A DNA stretch of 64,000 nucleotides from Geosiphon pyriformis (Eukaryota; Glomeromycota; Glomeromycetes; Archaeosporales; Geosiphonaceae), in contig JAAOMT010000595.1 in the NCBI GenBank assembly GCA_016748015.1, forward strand, positions 66,282-130,281, in the 5' to 3' direction. Below, one piece after another: positions 1 to 11,488 of the stretch (the first letter of the stretch is position 1; each line of letters begins with the position of its first letter). The position numbers and the translations under genes are program-made. Under the pieces are notes generated by a model, which saw nothing but the letters and a program-made list of their open reading frames with translations, had not been told where the DNA came from and made no database searches.

Positions 1-59
1 ACAGATATTTATGTGTATTGTTTTTGATATATTAGTTATAACTCTTAAATTAACCAATT

Positions 60-1200
60 TAAAGTGGTATTTGTTTTTTCTAACCAATTATTTTTGACTA
101 GTGCTTGGTATTGAGTTGTATTTATAACTAATACTTTAATGAAGATGATTATTCTATTTATATTAAAAGAAAAGAAATTAATTTTTTCAATTATTATTTT
201 TTTGGCTTTATCAGTAGTAATAATAAAAATACTGGTGTTCTTGTTAATTTGATGACCTAATTGGTTTATTAATTAAAAGGTAATAATACTTTTTGTTAAT
301 CTGCTATTTAAGACCAGTTTGATAAATTTATTATCTGCTTTCACTTCAGTATACATGATAGTAATTGGTTTATTTTTAATTAAAGTGGTTTTATTAAACA
401 AGATAAAAATGGATTTTTTTTCTTTAAGTTCAAAAGGAAATATGATAGCTAATATTTTATTATTAGTAATAATTGTAAGGAAAATTATACTGGTACTTTT
501 ATTAATATTAATAGTAAGGCTTTTAATAGTGTTGATATTTTAATCTTTGTGAAATGTCATATTATAAAAATCCTGTGGTTTAGATAAATTAAAAAACACT
601 TATTGATAATGTATAAATGCATTGTATTGTCTATTATTATTTGGATTTGGGTTTCATGATATCATTGTATTTGTTGCTAGTTAATTTAAGAAGTTTGAAT
701 TTAAGAGTAAATAATTTTCTCTTTAACTTAAGTTCTAAGAATGTGGTCTAAGAGTTGGTACTTATTATGATTGTTGTAATAGAGCTAAGCATTATGGCTG
801 GGCCAAACTTTGTTGTCATGATGGCTATTGCTAAGAATATTATTAAATTGGTACTGAGTATTAATTCTGAAATATTATGTATTGATTGTTAAAAAGTAAG
901 TTCTATAAATTGTTTTTTTGCAAATTTTAATGAGACTGTAGTAATTGATATTCAGCTTTAATATGTTTGTACTTTTGACAATAATAACATATTAGTTTAT
1001 TCTGTTAATTCTTATTTAGATTTTAATAGCCATAATCTTGAAAGAATATTTGGTTTTGTTGTTATAGTGGTTGATTTTAGTTTGGTATTTAAGACCTAGT
1101 ATTAATAAGATAACTTTCTATTTTTTAAAATAATTTTTCTTCAAGTTGAGTAATCTTGTCTTTCAGTTTTTTGGTATTGTTATGATTTAAAAATTTAGCA
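60..1200 (-). pseudogene. Relict Ty3/gypsy gag-protease fragment
   Basis: Positions 85-480 align by eye, with many substitutions, to the protease part of element 1 (about 15820-16190). The shared landmarks are the antisense of the start of the protease region and the stretch after the Asp-Ser-Gly motif. Positions 1100-1190 resemble the end of the gag gene of element 3 (around 48390-48420). The reading is on the minus strand. No open frame survives and the terminal repeats are not visible, so this is an old fragment, probably continuing left of the window. The plus-strand open frame at 319-543 is the complement of this decayed region, not a gene. Confidence 0.55.
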
Positions 1201-1274
1201 AAAAGAATCATAAAATAATATAAATTATCCAATTATAATATAGCACAGTAATAATCCTAAAAAAGTAATGATTA

Positions 1275-1366
1275 ACATAGTGGTAAGCATCATTTCACAA
1301 TAGTGGCAAACACCAGTTTACAATAGTGGCCAACACCAACTGGTAATAGCAGCAAACATCAAGTTA
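1275..1366. repeat. 23-bp tandem repeat, four units
   Basis: Four consecutive units of exactly 23 bp start at 1275, 1298, 1321 and 1344. The core is CAATAGTGGCAAACACCA. Units 2 and 3 are most alike; units 1 and 4 are more diverged. It lies in non-coding AT-rich DNA. Confidence 0.85.
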
Positions 1367-2640
1367 AGATACAAAAAAGAAAGTATTATAATGTGTTTTC
1401 TTGTAAAACTACAAACATGTATATATATAGTAGCTTTAATATTAAAAAAAACAATATCATCTAACATGTTATAAAACAAATCATAAAAACAATTTATCAA
1501 ACAATTCATTCAACAGTTTTACTTTAATTATCTTCTAGTCTTTATTTTTAAAATAAATATTCACAAAAATCTTTAATCAAAAAAAAATAAAAAAGAAAAT
1601 TGAAAACTAAATAATTACAACTCAAAGTGTTAAGAAACTTACTTGTATTATTTATTGAATGAAACTATTATTTATCAGCTAAATCTCTTGGAAGAATAAT
1701 TCTTGATCAAGATTATTTATATTATTACTAATTGATAAAACCTTTATTGTAAGAATTAAGAAAAGTATTAAAAGCTATTAATATTCTGTGTTTCTAGATT
1801 AGAAAAACACATTAGACAATTGCAAAAATAGCCTCAGAAAAGACTCCAAACAGTGGATAGATTTCAGTTCAGTCTTTGAAAAGGAGTATATAAACATATA
1901 CAACAATCAGAAATTGAGAAATAACTTACATTATGATATTAAAAAAAAAGTCTTTAATATAACAATAACATTATCAGACAAATAGAATTAAGGAACTCAC
2001 AAAAGATTAATTGTATTTAAAACGGAACATTGGCAATTAAATATACCAAAAAAACCATTCCATAATAATGTTATTGTTATTTATTATCAAGTTTACTATT
2101 TTATTGTAATTAGCTTTTTCTTTGGCTGGTTTAATATCTTAAGCCAATATAATAGCTTGGAGTAAATTTTTTGAGTGTTATAATCTTACTTATTTTAGAA
2201 TGCTATTTCTTAATTCTTTTATAAACTAATTGAAAATTTGAGTGGCTGTATAATAGTTGTCTTTTATAGCTCTAATCTGTTATAAAACATAATTAAACTT
2301 ACTAAAATATTTAGTTACTGTTTTGCTAAGCTGTTGTTTAATAGTATTGAATCTATTTTGAAGTTTAATAATAGTGTTAAAATTGTAGAAATATTCTAGA
2401 AATGTGTTTCAAAACTGTGCAAAAGTGTTAGATTTGGGATTCAGATTCTGATATTAAGAGTTAGCTATGTTTTTTAAGAAAAATAGTAAGATTTAAAGAC
2501 TGTAAATTTTGTTTCAATTATTTATTAGAATTGTTTTTTGTGCTTTTTTAATTCAAGTATGAGCATTTTTTTCTTCTCCAGTAAAGTTAGTGTTACTTAT
2601 AGAATATAAAAAATATAGTATTATTAATTAGTAGATATTA
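1367..2640. other. AT-rich stretch without recognisable genes
   Basis: No open frame, repeat family or RNA gene could be recognised here. Homopolymer runs and short AT-rich words dominate. Confidence 0.6.
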
Positions 2641-2666
2641 GCCAATCAGATGTAGACATAGTAAAT

Positions 2667-2835
2667 ATGGAATTCCAAGATTCCTTTCAGAGGAATTGCA
2701 GGATTCTAGAAATTTCAGAATTCTCTGACAAGGAATTGCAGAATTCCAGAATTCCAGAATTCCTCTTATCAGGAATCGCAGGATTCCAGGAATTCCAGGA
2801 TTCCTGTCACAAGGAATTAAGGAATTGAGGAATCT
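2667..2835. repeat. GGAATTCC-rich 40-bp tandem repeat
   Basis: Units start at 2691, 2731 and 2771 (40, 40 and 41 bp), each opening with AGGAATTGCAGGATTC-like sequence. Partial units flank them on both sides. Each unit contains several copies of the self-complementary words GGAATTCC or CAGAATTCCAG, so the array can fold on itself. The minus-strand frame 2638-2922 runs through the repeats and is not considered a gene. A TATA-like string (TATATATAGCAG) follows at about 2842, which would suit a promoter or LTR context, but this is only suggestive. Confidence 0.85.
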
Positions 2836-2960
2836 TAAATATGTATATATAGCAGTAGCATTAGAAGCAGAAAAAACAGAATCAACACCAAGAATTCTTA
2901 GCTTAGTTACCACAATCCTCAAATAAATAATTATTCACTATATCAAATTCATTCTCCACT

Positions 2961-2979
2961 ATCAACATTTCATGTTGAT
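2961..2979. repeat. Short perfect inverted repeat
   Basis: ATCAACA and TGTTGAT form a perfect 7-bp stem around a 5-nt loop. It lies just downstream of the GGAATTCC array. The function is unknown. Confidence 0.5.
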
Positions 2980-3126
2980 GGTAACTGATACTTAACCATA
3001 CTGGAACAATAGCTCTTGATCATGGCTATTGATGGGATACTAACTTGTAAATCACCTTGGCTTATTTCTTATTTTCTCTTTATCTTTTTTTATTTTCTTT
3101 GTTGTCTACTAACTTGATTAAAGAAT

Positions 3127-3245
3127 TTACTCTTGGAGGACTTATGGAGGAATAAAGCTTACTAAAAAATACTTACTTTTGGAGGACTTACAGAAGAATA
3201 AACTTGCTTAAACAACACTTACTCTTGAAAGACTTACAGAGGAAC
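3127..3245. repeat. 46-bp tandem repeat, about 2.6 units
   Basis: Units start at 3127, 3173 and 3219 with period 46. Each begins TTACTCTTGGAGGACTTA and continues with an AGAGGAATAAA-like tail. A tiny frame (23 codons, 3277-3348, plus strand) follows. Together with the upstream GGAATTCC array this could be the leader of an unrecognised retroelement, but no coding domain supports that. Confidence 0.8.
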
Positions 3246-3348
3246 TGACATCAGAAAACAGCACTGGGATACACTTATGGAGGATATCATACCAGGAGAA
3301 TCATCAACCATCAAGCTAAGCAAGCAATCGGCGAAACCAAAGTTTTAG

Positions 3349-4508
3349 GGAACTACTAATAAACTGTTGCCACTGAATCTCTGTCTATTATACAAAAAAC
3401 TCAATTAGAAAACCTTCAGATAAAATATCTTCAGATTATTATCATCACCAATTGCCTTGAACACCAAGTTATGAGTTTGTTATTCACTTGACACCCCAAA
3501 GAATCACCTGTAACATTGGTTAATTTGCAATATAAGAGATAATTTTTTAAGAATTTACAGGTATTTAAACAGAGAAAGCTATAGGTTTTGGTTCTGATTT
3601 GCTTAAGAATTTTTTTTTTTTCAGTATTTTGTTTTCTTAATTGTATTCAAACTCAGGTTTCAATTTAGGTTCAGGCTTAGATTCTCAAACAGTCTAAAAG
3701 TTTGGTTGTAGAAAGGATAAGTTTAAGAATCACAATAAGTATTCTTCTAGAATAGATTTTTCAAAAAGTTTTCTTCTAAATAAAATATAAACATAGTTAA
3801 AAATTTGAGAAGTTGTTTTTGTGATAGATAAAAATATGATTTCTAGTAATATATTAATTTGGTTATTTGATAACAGATATTGGAATAGAGTTTCTAGTAA
3901 TATAACCCAAAATTTTTTTTATAATGATATTAAAGTTTGTTGTTGACTTATAATTCTTTGATAAGATATTTATACTAGAGTTTTTAGTTAATTATCTTAA
4001 TTACTGTTATCCTTCTTGTTTTTATTAAAAATGAATAGAAAACTTTGTCAAATGTATTCCTCAATTTTTTAGTATATTTGTATTAGAGTTATTAGAAATA
4101 ATTATATGTTAAATACCATAATATATTGGGTTAATTTTTGATTTAGGCTTTGTTTTTGTTCTTGGGGTTTTAGATTTTGCCTATATAAGTATTAAATTTA
4201 ATAATGCACATAATAATTAAAAATTGATTTAGCTAAAAAACAATTATCAGATAATTCCAATTTTTCTTGAAATTGGTAATATAGGTTTTGGCTGAAAAAA
4301 TTAATAATTGTTATTAATTTTGCTATTTTAATCTACTAATTTATTTAATTAATTATTACTAAGATTTAAGTGGCTTAAATAAGTTAAAATTAAATCTTGA
4401 AGTAAATACCAAATGTTATGTAAATTTTTTTTTAGTGGATGTACTATGATTAATTTTTATGGCTTTTTAGATCAAGTAATAATATAGTAAATTATCTAAT
4501 TTTAATAC
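3349..4508. other. AT-rich stretch, no gene recognised
   Basis: No supported coding region. By position it could include decayed downstream parts of the minus-strand LINE that reappears at 5464, but no alignment could be made by eye. Confidence 0.5.
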
Positions 4509-5463
4509 TGTTATTAGTGAAATTTTAGTCATTAATTAGCATAAAATTATCCTTATAATTTCTATTATTAATTAGTATATATTATTATCATTTCAATTAT
4601 CACTTATTATTTAATCAAATTATCAAATATTATTATTCAATTAATAATTTAATTTGTATTATAAAAATTAAGATAATCAAATTACACAATACTCTGAATC
4701 ATTTAATATTCAAAAATTTGCCGAAATTAATAAAATTGGCTGAAATAATTAATAATTTGTAGAAATAACTTGTAGTTTACCAAAATGTATATTTAGTTTG
4801 CTAAAATTATAACAAAGAGAAAAAGTACAAGTTTAAAGACTAATATTACAACAAGTTGTATAAAAAAAAAACTTTTTTTTTCAAAAAATATATCTTATTT
4901 TAGATATCTTAATTAGAACAAATCATCTCTTATATACTCTTATAAAATCAAATAAAAATTAAAATATTCAAAAACCAAATCCTTAATTATTATACTTGAA
5001 ATTCACAAAAACCCAACTAATATTTTAAAATTAATTAACTACCAATTTCAATAATCTGTTAATAACTCCAGACCTAAATAGAAAACATTTTTCTTGACAA
5101 TATTTTATTTCTTTTACATTTCTTTTATTTTTTTATTTTTTTATTATTATAATTATTAAGATAATCTACAGACAAGATTCTTGTAAAAGAGTTGACTTTT
5201 ACAGCAAAATAACTACACATTTTTAGTAAGCTTCTAGATGAGCAATTTTTGGGAAAAAGTTGATATTTACTACAATATAACTACATAAAGTAACTGGCAT
5301 GGAATTGGTCATTTTATTTATAAGCCCAGCAGTTCAAATTATAAAAGATAATTTGAAAATAAATTCAGTTATTAAAGATTCAACTACTTCCAAAAAACGT
5401 GAATTTACAACAAAACAGACATTAATAACATTTAAAAAAAAAGACCAAAAACTTCCAATAACA
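4509..5463 (+). mobile_element. Solo LTR of the element 1/2 family
   Basis: About 955 bp matching the element 1/2 LTR in the orientation opposite to those elements. It starts TGTTATTAGTGAAATTTTAG and ends CTTCCAATAACA. The flanking 4-mers ATAC (4505-4508) and ATAT (5464-5467) are a plausible decayed target-site duplication. It carries several substitutions, mostly towards A and T. It sits inside the minus-strand LINE whose endonuclease part resumes at 5464. Confidence 0.85.
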
Positions 5464-7310
5464 ATATTTAAAAGACTATCTAAACCAATCAAAACCAAAA
5501 CAGTTTTGTGGTCAATATTAAAGAATTCGGAAATAAAATTAACTTTGTAATTTGCAATAACAGACAACAGACTTTTATTCACTAAAATATAATCAATGAC
5601 TTTTTTAATACCTCTTGAGTTGTTTTAAATAGAAGCTTTGACTAATGGATGCCCACCAAATAAATTGACCAGACCTGAATTTAAACAAAACTTGAAACTT
5701 ACATTTTTCTTAGATCTATTCTTATTGAAATTTCTACCTAAGACCATAAAACTGCTAAAGTTGACTGTCTTAGCTATAAAAAGTTGATTTCTAAAGCCAA
5801 ACTGAATCTAATCTTAGCAAAAGCACCAGCATACAAACTCAGAATTGTAACTAAAAGTTTGCTTTTAAAAAGAAGCTGCACTGAAACAATTCAACCAGGA
5901 ACTTTCTTAATCTTAAACATATAGCATGCCAGAAAACTGTTTATTATAATGGTCACTTTAGCATTAAAGAAACCTTTATCTAAACCAAATGCAAAAATTT
6001 ACATTTCTTTAAACTTGTTTATAATTTAGAGCTTAACATTAGACTTCAACTTAGTTTCTGTAATGATTAAAACCATGTTGTTAAACTTTATATGCCAATA
6101 TATAATATTCTTTTGCTTAGCCAAAACAATAATATCACAAATATTACATAGCAATCTTCCAAACCAAATTACTTATTAAGATGGAAAATGTATTAAAAAA
6201 CTCAAAACAGTACACAACTAATCTAACTTTACCAAAACAAAACTAACAGAGGTTTTAAGAGCCACCAATTTTAATTCTAAATTGCTCACTTTAGTGGTTA
6301 AGACCTTTAAACTACTCAAACCCAAAACCAAAGATTCCATAGTAATTAAAAAGAAAGATAAAAGAACAACTTTTGATCTATCCAACACTATTTCTAAGTC
6401 CAAATCCAAATTAGCAATTAATAAACCAGCCAAATTATAAGAAAAAGAAAGAGGGGCCAATAGCACCAAATTTATACTGTTAAGTTTGTGTACTATGCTA
6501 AATACTTGGTCTAATAAGAGTTCTAAAAAGCATTCCAAAGACACCAAACAAGCATTCAGAGAGAGATTACTAATTGAAGTAGAGTAAAACTTTTTATTAG
6601 AACTTAAGACACCAAAAAAAAAAACCAAAAAGAAAATTATAAAATATGAATGCCACTAAGACCACTTAAGTTCAAGATTTACTACCAAAGACAGCAAAAT
6701 GAGAGATAGGAACATTTTTCTTGGCATACAGCTTAGTAAGCTAAAGATAACTTGTATCTAAAGCAGTTCTTTTAAATAACTTTGAAGGCTTAAAAGTCAA
6801 TGCATTTGTCATATTACATTCCAAAGCAAAATGTTCAAATCTCTCATACTTTTTACACTAAATCAGATCTATTCTAGCCCATAAGAGTTTTACACCACCA
6901 AAAATTGGCTCCATGCAAAAAACAAACTCCAGTTTTTTATTAGAATTGAAACCAATCACAGCACAGCATACTTTATTATTTGTATCAAATAAATAATTAA
7001 TGATGCAAGTTTTTCCACCAGCTCTTTCTAAAAAAGTTCTAAGATCATGTACAGTTGTTCTCATTAGTAAAGTAAACAAAAGCATTCTAAACTGATTTTT
7101 TGATACCCAAATATCATGATTTTTTATGGCTTTGGCTACACACACAGAATTTTTTTCAATTAAGAATAACAATCTTATGGTCAACAAATTAGCTTAACTT
7201 GATTTAGCAAATTTTATCATAGCTTTTTGTTATAGCCCAATTAATTGTAAATGAATTGACTTAATTTCTCCAAACTTAGCCACTGTAATAACAATTATTT
7301 CTTTTAACAT
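5464..7310 (-). pseudogene. Decayed LINE, ORF1 second half and ORF2 endonuclease
   Basis: This is the 3' part of a minus-strand LINE whose 5' part is at 19145-19980; element 1 splits the two. Frame 6858-7187 encodes the ORF1 stretch ending in GGKTCIIN, the counterpart of GGKTCVID in the LINE at 20-27 kb (about 21490). Frame 5334-5582 carries the end of an exonuclease-endonuclease-phosphatase domain (VIDYILV just upstream, then NIDHKTVLV, the Asp-His pair). The usual GDFN signature reads GRNFN. ORF1 and endonuclease are in the expected order. Many stops and indels make it non-functional. Its downstream part beyond the solo LTR at 4509 cannot be followed. Confidence 0.8.
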
Positions 7311-8284
7311 TGTTACCAGAGGTTTTTGGTCTCTTTTCTTGAATGTTGTTAATGTTGATTTGCTGTGAATTTATGTTTCCAAGAAGTAGTTGGACCTCCG
7401 GTAACTGAATTTATCTTCAAATTATCTTCTATAATTTGAACTGCTGGGCTTATAAGTGGAATGGCCAATTTCTTGCCAGTTATTTTATGTAGTTATATTG
7501 TAGTAAACGTCAACTCTTTCCCAGAAATTACTCATCTGGAAGCTTACTAAACCTGTGTAGTTACTTTGCTGTGAAAGTCAACTCTTTTACAGGAATCTCG
7601 TCTGTAGGCTACCCAAATAATTATGACAAAAAAAGAAAGAAAAATAAAAAAAATGTAAAAGAAATAGAATTCTGTCAAGGAAAACATTTTCTATCCAGGC
7701 CTGGAGTCACTAATAGTTCATTGAAATTGGTAGCTAATCAATTTTAAAATGTTAATTGTGTTGAGAGAATTTCAAGTGTAATAATTTAAGAATTTGGTTT
7801 TCGAATATTTTAATTTTTATTTGATTTTGTAAAAGATGATTTTTTTCAATTAAGATATCTAAAGTAAGATATTATGATAAGATATTATAAAAAAAAGATA
7901 CATTTTTTTGAAGAAAAAAGCTCTTCTTTTATACAACTTGTTGTAGTACTAGTCTTTGAACTTGGACTTTTTTTTTACTACAATTTAAGTAAACTAAAGA
8001 TACATTTCAGTAAACTTACAAGTTATTTCATTGAACTATTGATTATTTCGGCGAATTTTCATTAATTTCGGCGAATTTTGACTATGTTAAATGGTTCAGG
8101 ATATTGTGTAATTTGATCATCTTAATTTCTAGAGTACAAATCGGATTATTGATTAAGTAATGATATTTGATAATTTGATTAAATAATAAGTGATAATTAA
8201 AATAATAATAATATATGCTAATTAATAATAGGAATTATGAGAGTAATTTCATGCTAATTAATAGCTAAAATTCTACTGGTAATA
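7311..8284 (-). repeat. 3' LTR of element 1
   Basis: 974 bp. On the plus strand it starts TGTTACCAGAGG and ends ACTGGTAATA; the terminal CA has decayed to TA. A polypurine tract (AAGGAGGAGA in element sense) abuts it at 8285-8298. Confidence 0.9.
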
Positions 8285-8972
8285 TAATCTCCTCCTTAAG
8301 ATTAAGCTCTGTTAAAGTCCAAGCACTATTTGTAATGTTAAGATAGTGATCCAAGATAATTAAAGTAATCTGGTCTGAAAATTGTTGAAATTTCAGTTTT
8401 GTGAGCTTTCTAATGTATTAAATCTTTATTGGGTGGAGTATTGGATTTTGTAGAACATTTTCACAAGTGTTAAATAAATCATAGAGTCTAAATGCTGTTC
8501 TAAGTTTGTAGTGAGTGTTTATTGGTCCAGTTGTTGTTTTGGATTCATTGTAAATTTGTTTTTGTATAGCCTCAGGAGTAATGTTGGTTGCTTTAAGTTC
8601 TAGTTTTCGTTTATAAAGTGTTTTTTCAATATGAAAATATCTATATATAAGAGTATGTTCATTGTTCTGTTCATTGAGAAATAGTAAAAGTTTTTGTTGT
8701 ATTGTGGCATTTGATGAAATGTCAATAGGGGCAGATAAAAAGTTTTCTTTTAGTGTTTGCTTCAAAAGTTCTGGTAATTGATTTCCAGAATAACTTCTCA
8801 TTTTTCTTCTATAAGAGTGATAATTCTGAGAATTATTTATTACTGGGGCTGTGATTTCTTTCTGAATGTAATTAATTTGATTTCTACTAATCATTATGGA
8901 TAAGTTAGGAAGTGTTTTCAAAGCTAACATTAATTTTTAAGATATTTGTTAGATATTTCGAGAAATAATCAT
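8265..8972 (-). pseudogene. Third ORF of element 1, downstream of integrase
   Basis: A 708-nt frame, exactly the length of the counterpart in element 2 (52654-53361), with no indel between them. It starts at an ATG (8970-8972) and ends at a TAG that lies 20 bp inside the 3' LTR. The polypurine tract therefore encodes Lys-Glu-Glu-Ile. Three in-frame stops are present, and at each the element 2 copy has CAA where this copy has TAA. The product would be about 235 residues, basic, helical-looking and without a signal peptide or membrane segment. No known family is recognised. The position is that of env in retroviruses, but nothing in the sequence supports an envelope role. Confidence 0.7.
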
Positions 8973-9513
8973 GGTAAGAATGGTTAAAAAATAAAAAGAA
9001 TAAAGAAAATTATTTTTTGGATATGGGATTTTATTTGTTTTTGGGTTTGGGTGTTTTTGTAATTATTTACTGTTTTTGTTTTTGTGTGTTATTAAAAGAA
9101 TTATTGGAAAATTATGTTGAATTAAGTGTTCAAGTTTGGTTGTTGTTTTATTATAATGATTGATTCTAAATTTCAGAAAATATCTTCAGGATTAATTAAA
9201 GAAGAATGTGTATTAATTTGTGGAATTAATAGTTTAGAATTGTTTCTAGAGTGATAGTGTTTTAATCAATCTCCATGTGCAACTTTTGCTAATACTTTGT
9301 TATTAAGTCTTAGCTTGTATGATCTATTGCCTAGAATTTCGTAAATATAAAATGGTCCATTTTATTTATGTTCAAATTTTCCATTCTATTGTTTTTCAGT
9401 CTTAGTTCTGTGTAAGAAAACTTTATTTCCAACTTTAAATTCATTGGTAATTGATGGCAGTTTGTTGTTATGTCTTTCTTTTTGTAGGGCTTGAGAGTGT
9501 TTAATATGAGTGG

Positions 9514-11488
9514 TGTTACCAGACGAAATTAGAGATATCATTGAGCATAAAACTATCTTATAATTCCTATTATTAATTAGCATATATTATCATTATTACC
9601 GGAGGTTTTTGGTCTCTTTTTTTAAATGTTGGTAATGTTAATTTGCTGTGAATTCACGTTTTTAGGAAGTAGTTGAACCTCCAATAACTGAATTTATCTT
9701 CAAATTATCTCCTATAATTTGAACTGCTGGGCTTATAAGTGGAATGGCCAATTCCTTGCCAGTTACTTTATGTAGTTACGTTGTGGTAAATGTCAACTCT
9801 TTCCCAGGAATTGTTTGTCTGGAAGCTCACTAAAAATGTGTAGTTACTTTGCTGTGAAAGTCAACTCTTCTACAGGAATCTTGTTTGTAGGCTACCCTAA
9901 TGATTGTAATAAGAAAAATAAAAGAAAATAAAGAAATGTAAAAGAAATAGAATTTTGTCAAGAGAAACGTTTTCTATCCAGGTCTGGAGTCACTAACAGT
10001 TTACTGAAATTGGTAGCTAATCAATTTCGAAATGTTAGTTGGGTTTTGGGGATTTTCCAAGTGTAATAATTAAAGAATTTGGTTTTTTTTTTGAATTATT
10101 TGATATTTATTTCTTTTTGTGTATATAGGAATGGTTTTAAGTGATAAATCTAAAGTAAGATACATTTTCCAGAAAAAAAAAGCTCTTTTTTTATACAACT
10201 TGTTGTAGTACTAGTTTATGAACTTGCACTTTTTTTCTTTGCCCAAATTCCAGCAAACTAAAGATACATTTTGATGAACTACAAGTTATTTTGCTGAACT
10301 ATTGATTAATTTGGGTGAACTATTCATAATTTCAGCAAATTTCTGTAAATTTCGGTGAATTTTTGAATGTTACAAAGTTCAGGGTATTGTGTAATTTGAT
10401 CATCTTACTTTTTGTTATACTAATTAGATTATTTTAATTGAATCGTGATATGTGATAATTGATTAAATAATAAATGATAATTTGAAATGATATTAATATA
10501 CTAATGAATTATAGGAATTATAAGGGTAATTTTATGCTAATTAATAGCTAAAATTTTACTGGTAACATCGTTTCAAATTATCACTTATTACATTAGCAAA
10601 AATGTCCAAAATTATCATTTAATTAATAACCCAAATTGTACACAACACAAATGTAACCTAATTGCGATGATCAATCATACAATACCCCGAACTATGTAAT
10701 ATTTAAAAGTTCACCAAAATTTATAGAAATTCGCCAAAATAATTGATAGTTCACTGAAATATCTAATAGTTCGCAGAAATAACTTGTAGTTTGCCGAAAT
10801 GTATCTTTAATTCAGCGAAATTGTAGAAAATAGCAAAGTTCAAGTTCATAGAATAGTGTTATAACAAGTTGTATAAAAAGAAGAGCTTCTCTCTTTGAGA
10901 AAATATATCTTACTTTAGATTTATCACTTAGAACCATTCCTACACACACAAAAAGAAATAAATATCAAATAATTCAAAAAACCAAATTCTTTAAATTATT
11001 GCACTTGGAAAATCCTCAAAAACACAACTAACAGTTTGAAATTGATTAGCTACCAATTTCAGTAGACTGTTAAAACACTTTCAGGCCTGGATCCAAAACA
11101 ATTTTAACAAATCAATTCCTCATTTCTTCTTTTTCTTTCCTTTTCTTTTATTTTTATTTTTTTTCTTTTATTATCATAATCATTAAGGTAGCCTACAGAC
11201 GAGATTTCTGTAGAAGAGTTGACTTTCACAGCAAAGTAACTATACATTTTAGTGAGCTTTCAGACGAGCAATTCCTGGAAAAGAGTTGACGTTCACTACA
11301 ACATAACTACATAAAGTAACTGGCATGGAATTGGCCATTCCACTCATAAGCCCAGCAGCTTAAATTATAGGAGATAATTTGAAGATAAATTCAGTTACTG
11401 GAGGTTCAACCACATCCAGAAAACGTGAATTCACAGCAAACAAGCATCGACAACATTTAAGAAAAGAGACCAAAAACCTCCAGTAACA
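9514..11488 (+). mobile_element. Solo LTR nested in the integrase gene of element 1
   Basis: The LTR is in the orientation opposite to element 1. It begins TGTTACCAGACG at 9514 and ends CTCCAGTAACA at 11488. A perfect target-site duplication GTGG lies at 9510-9513 and 11489-11492. Its own length is about 1001 bp, because it is split by a second LTR at 9594-10567. It has no internal region, so it is a product of LTR-LTR recombination. Confidence 0.9.
9594..10567 (-). mobile_element. Solo LTR nested inside another solo LTR
   Basis: 974 bp, same family as the element 1/2 LTRs and same orientation as element 1. It interrupts the solo LTR 9514-11488 about 80 bp from that LTR's start. The flanking 4-mers are TCAT (9590-9593) and TCGT (10568-10571), a target duplication that differs by one transition. 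It is the youngest layer of the nest. Confidence 0.88.

Noticed and set aside
319-543. Plus-strand open frame of 74 codons
   Set aside because: It is the complement of a decayed protease region readable on the minus strand.
760-820. Zinc-knuckle-like Cys and His spacing on the plus strand
   Set aside because: Wrong strand for the surrounding minus-strand relict, and the first cysteine is absent.
2638-2922. Minus-strand frame rich in Ile, Pro and Arg
   Set aside because: It runs through the 40-bp GGAATTCC repeat; the pattern comes from the repeat.
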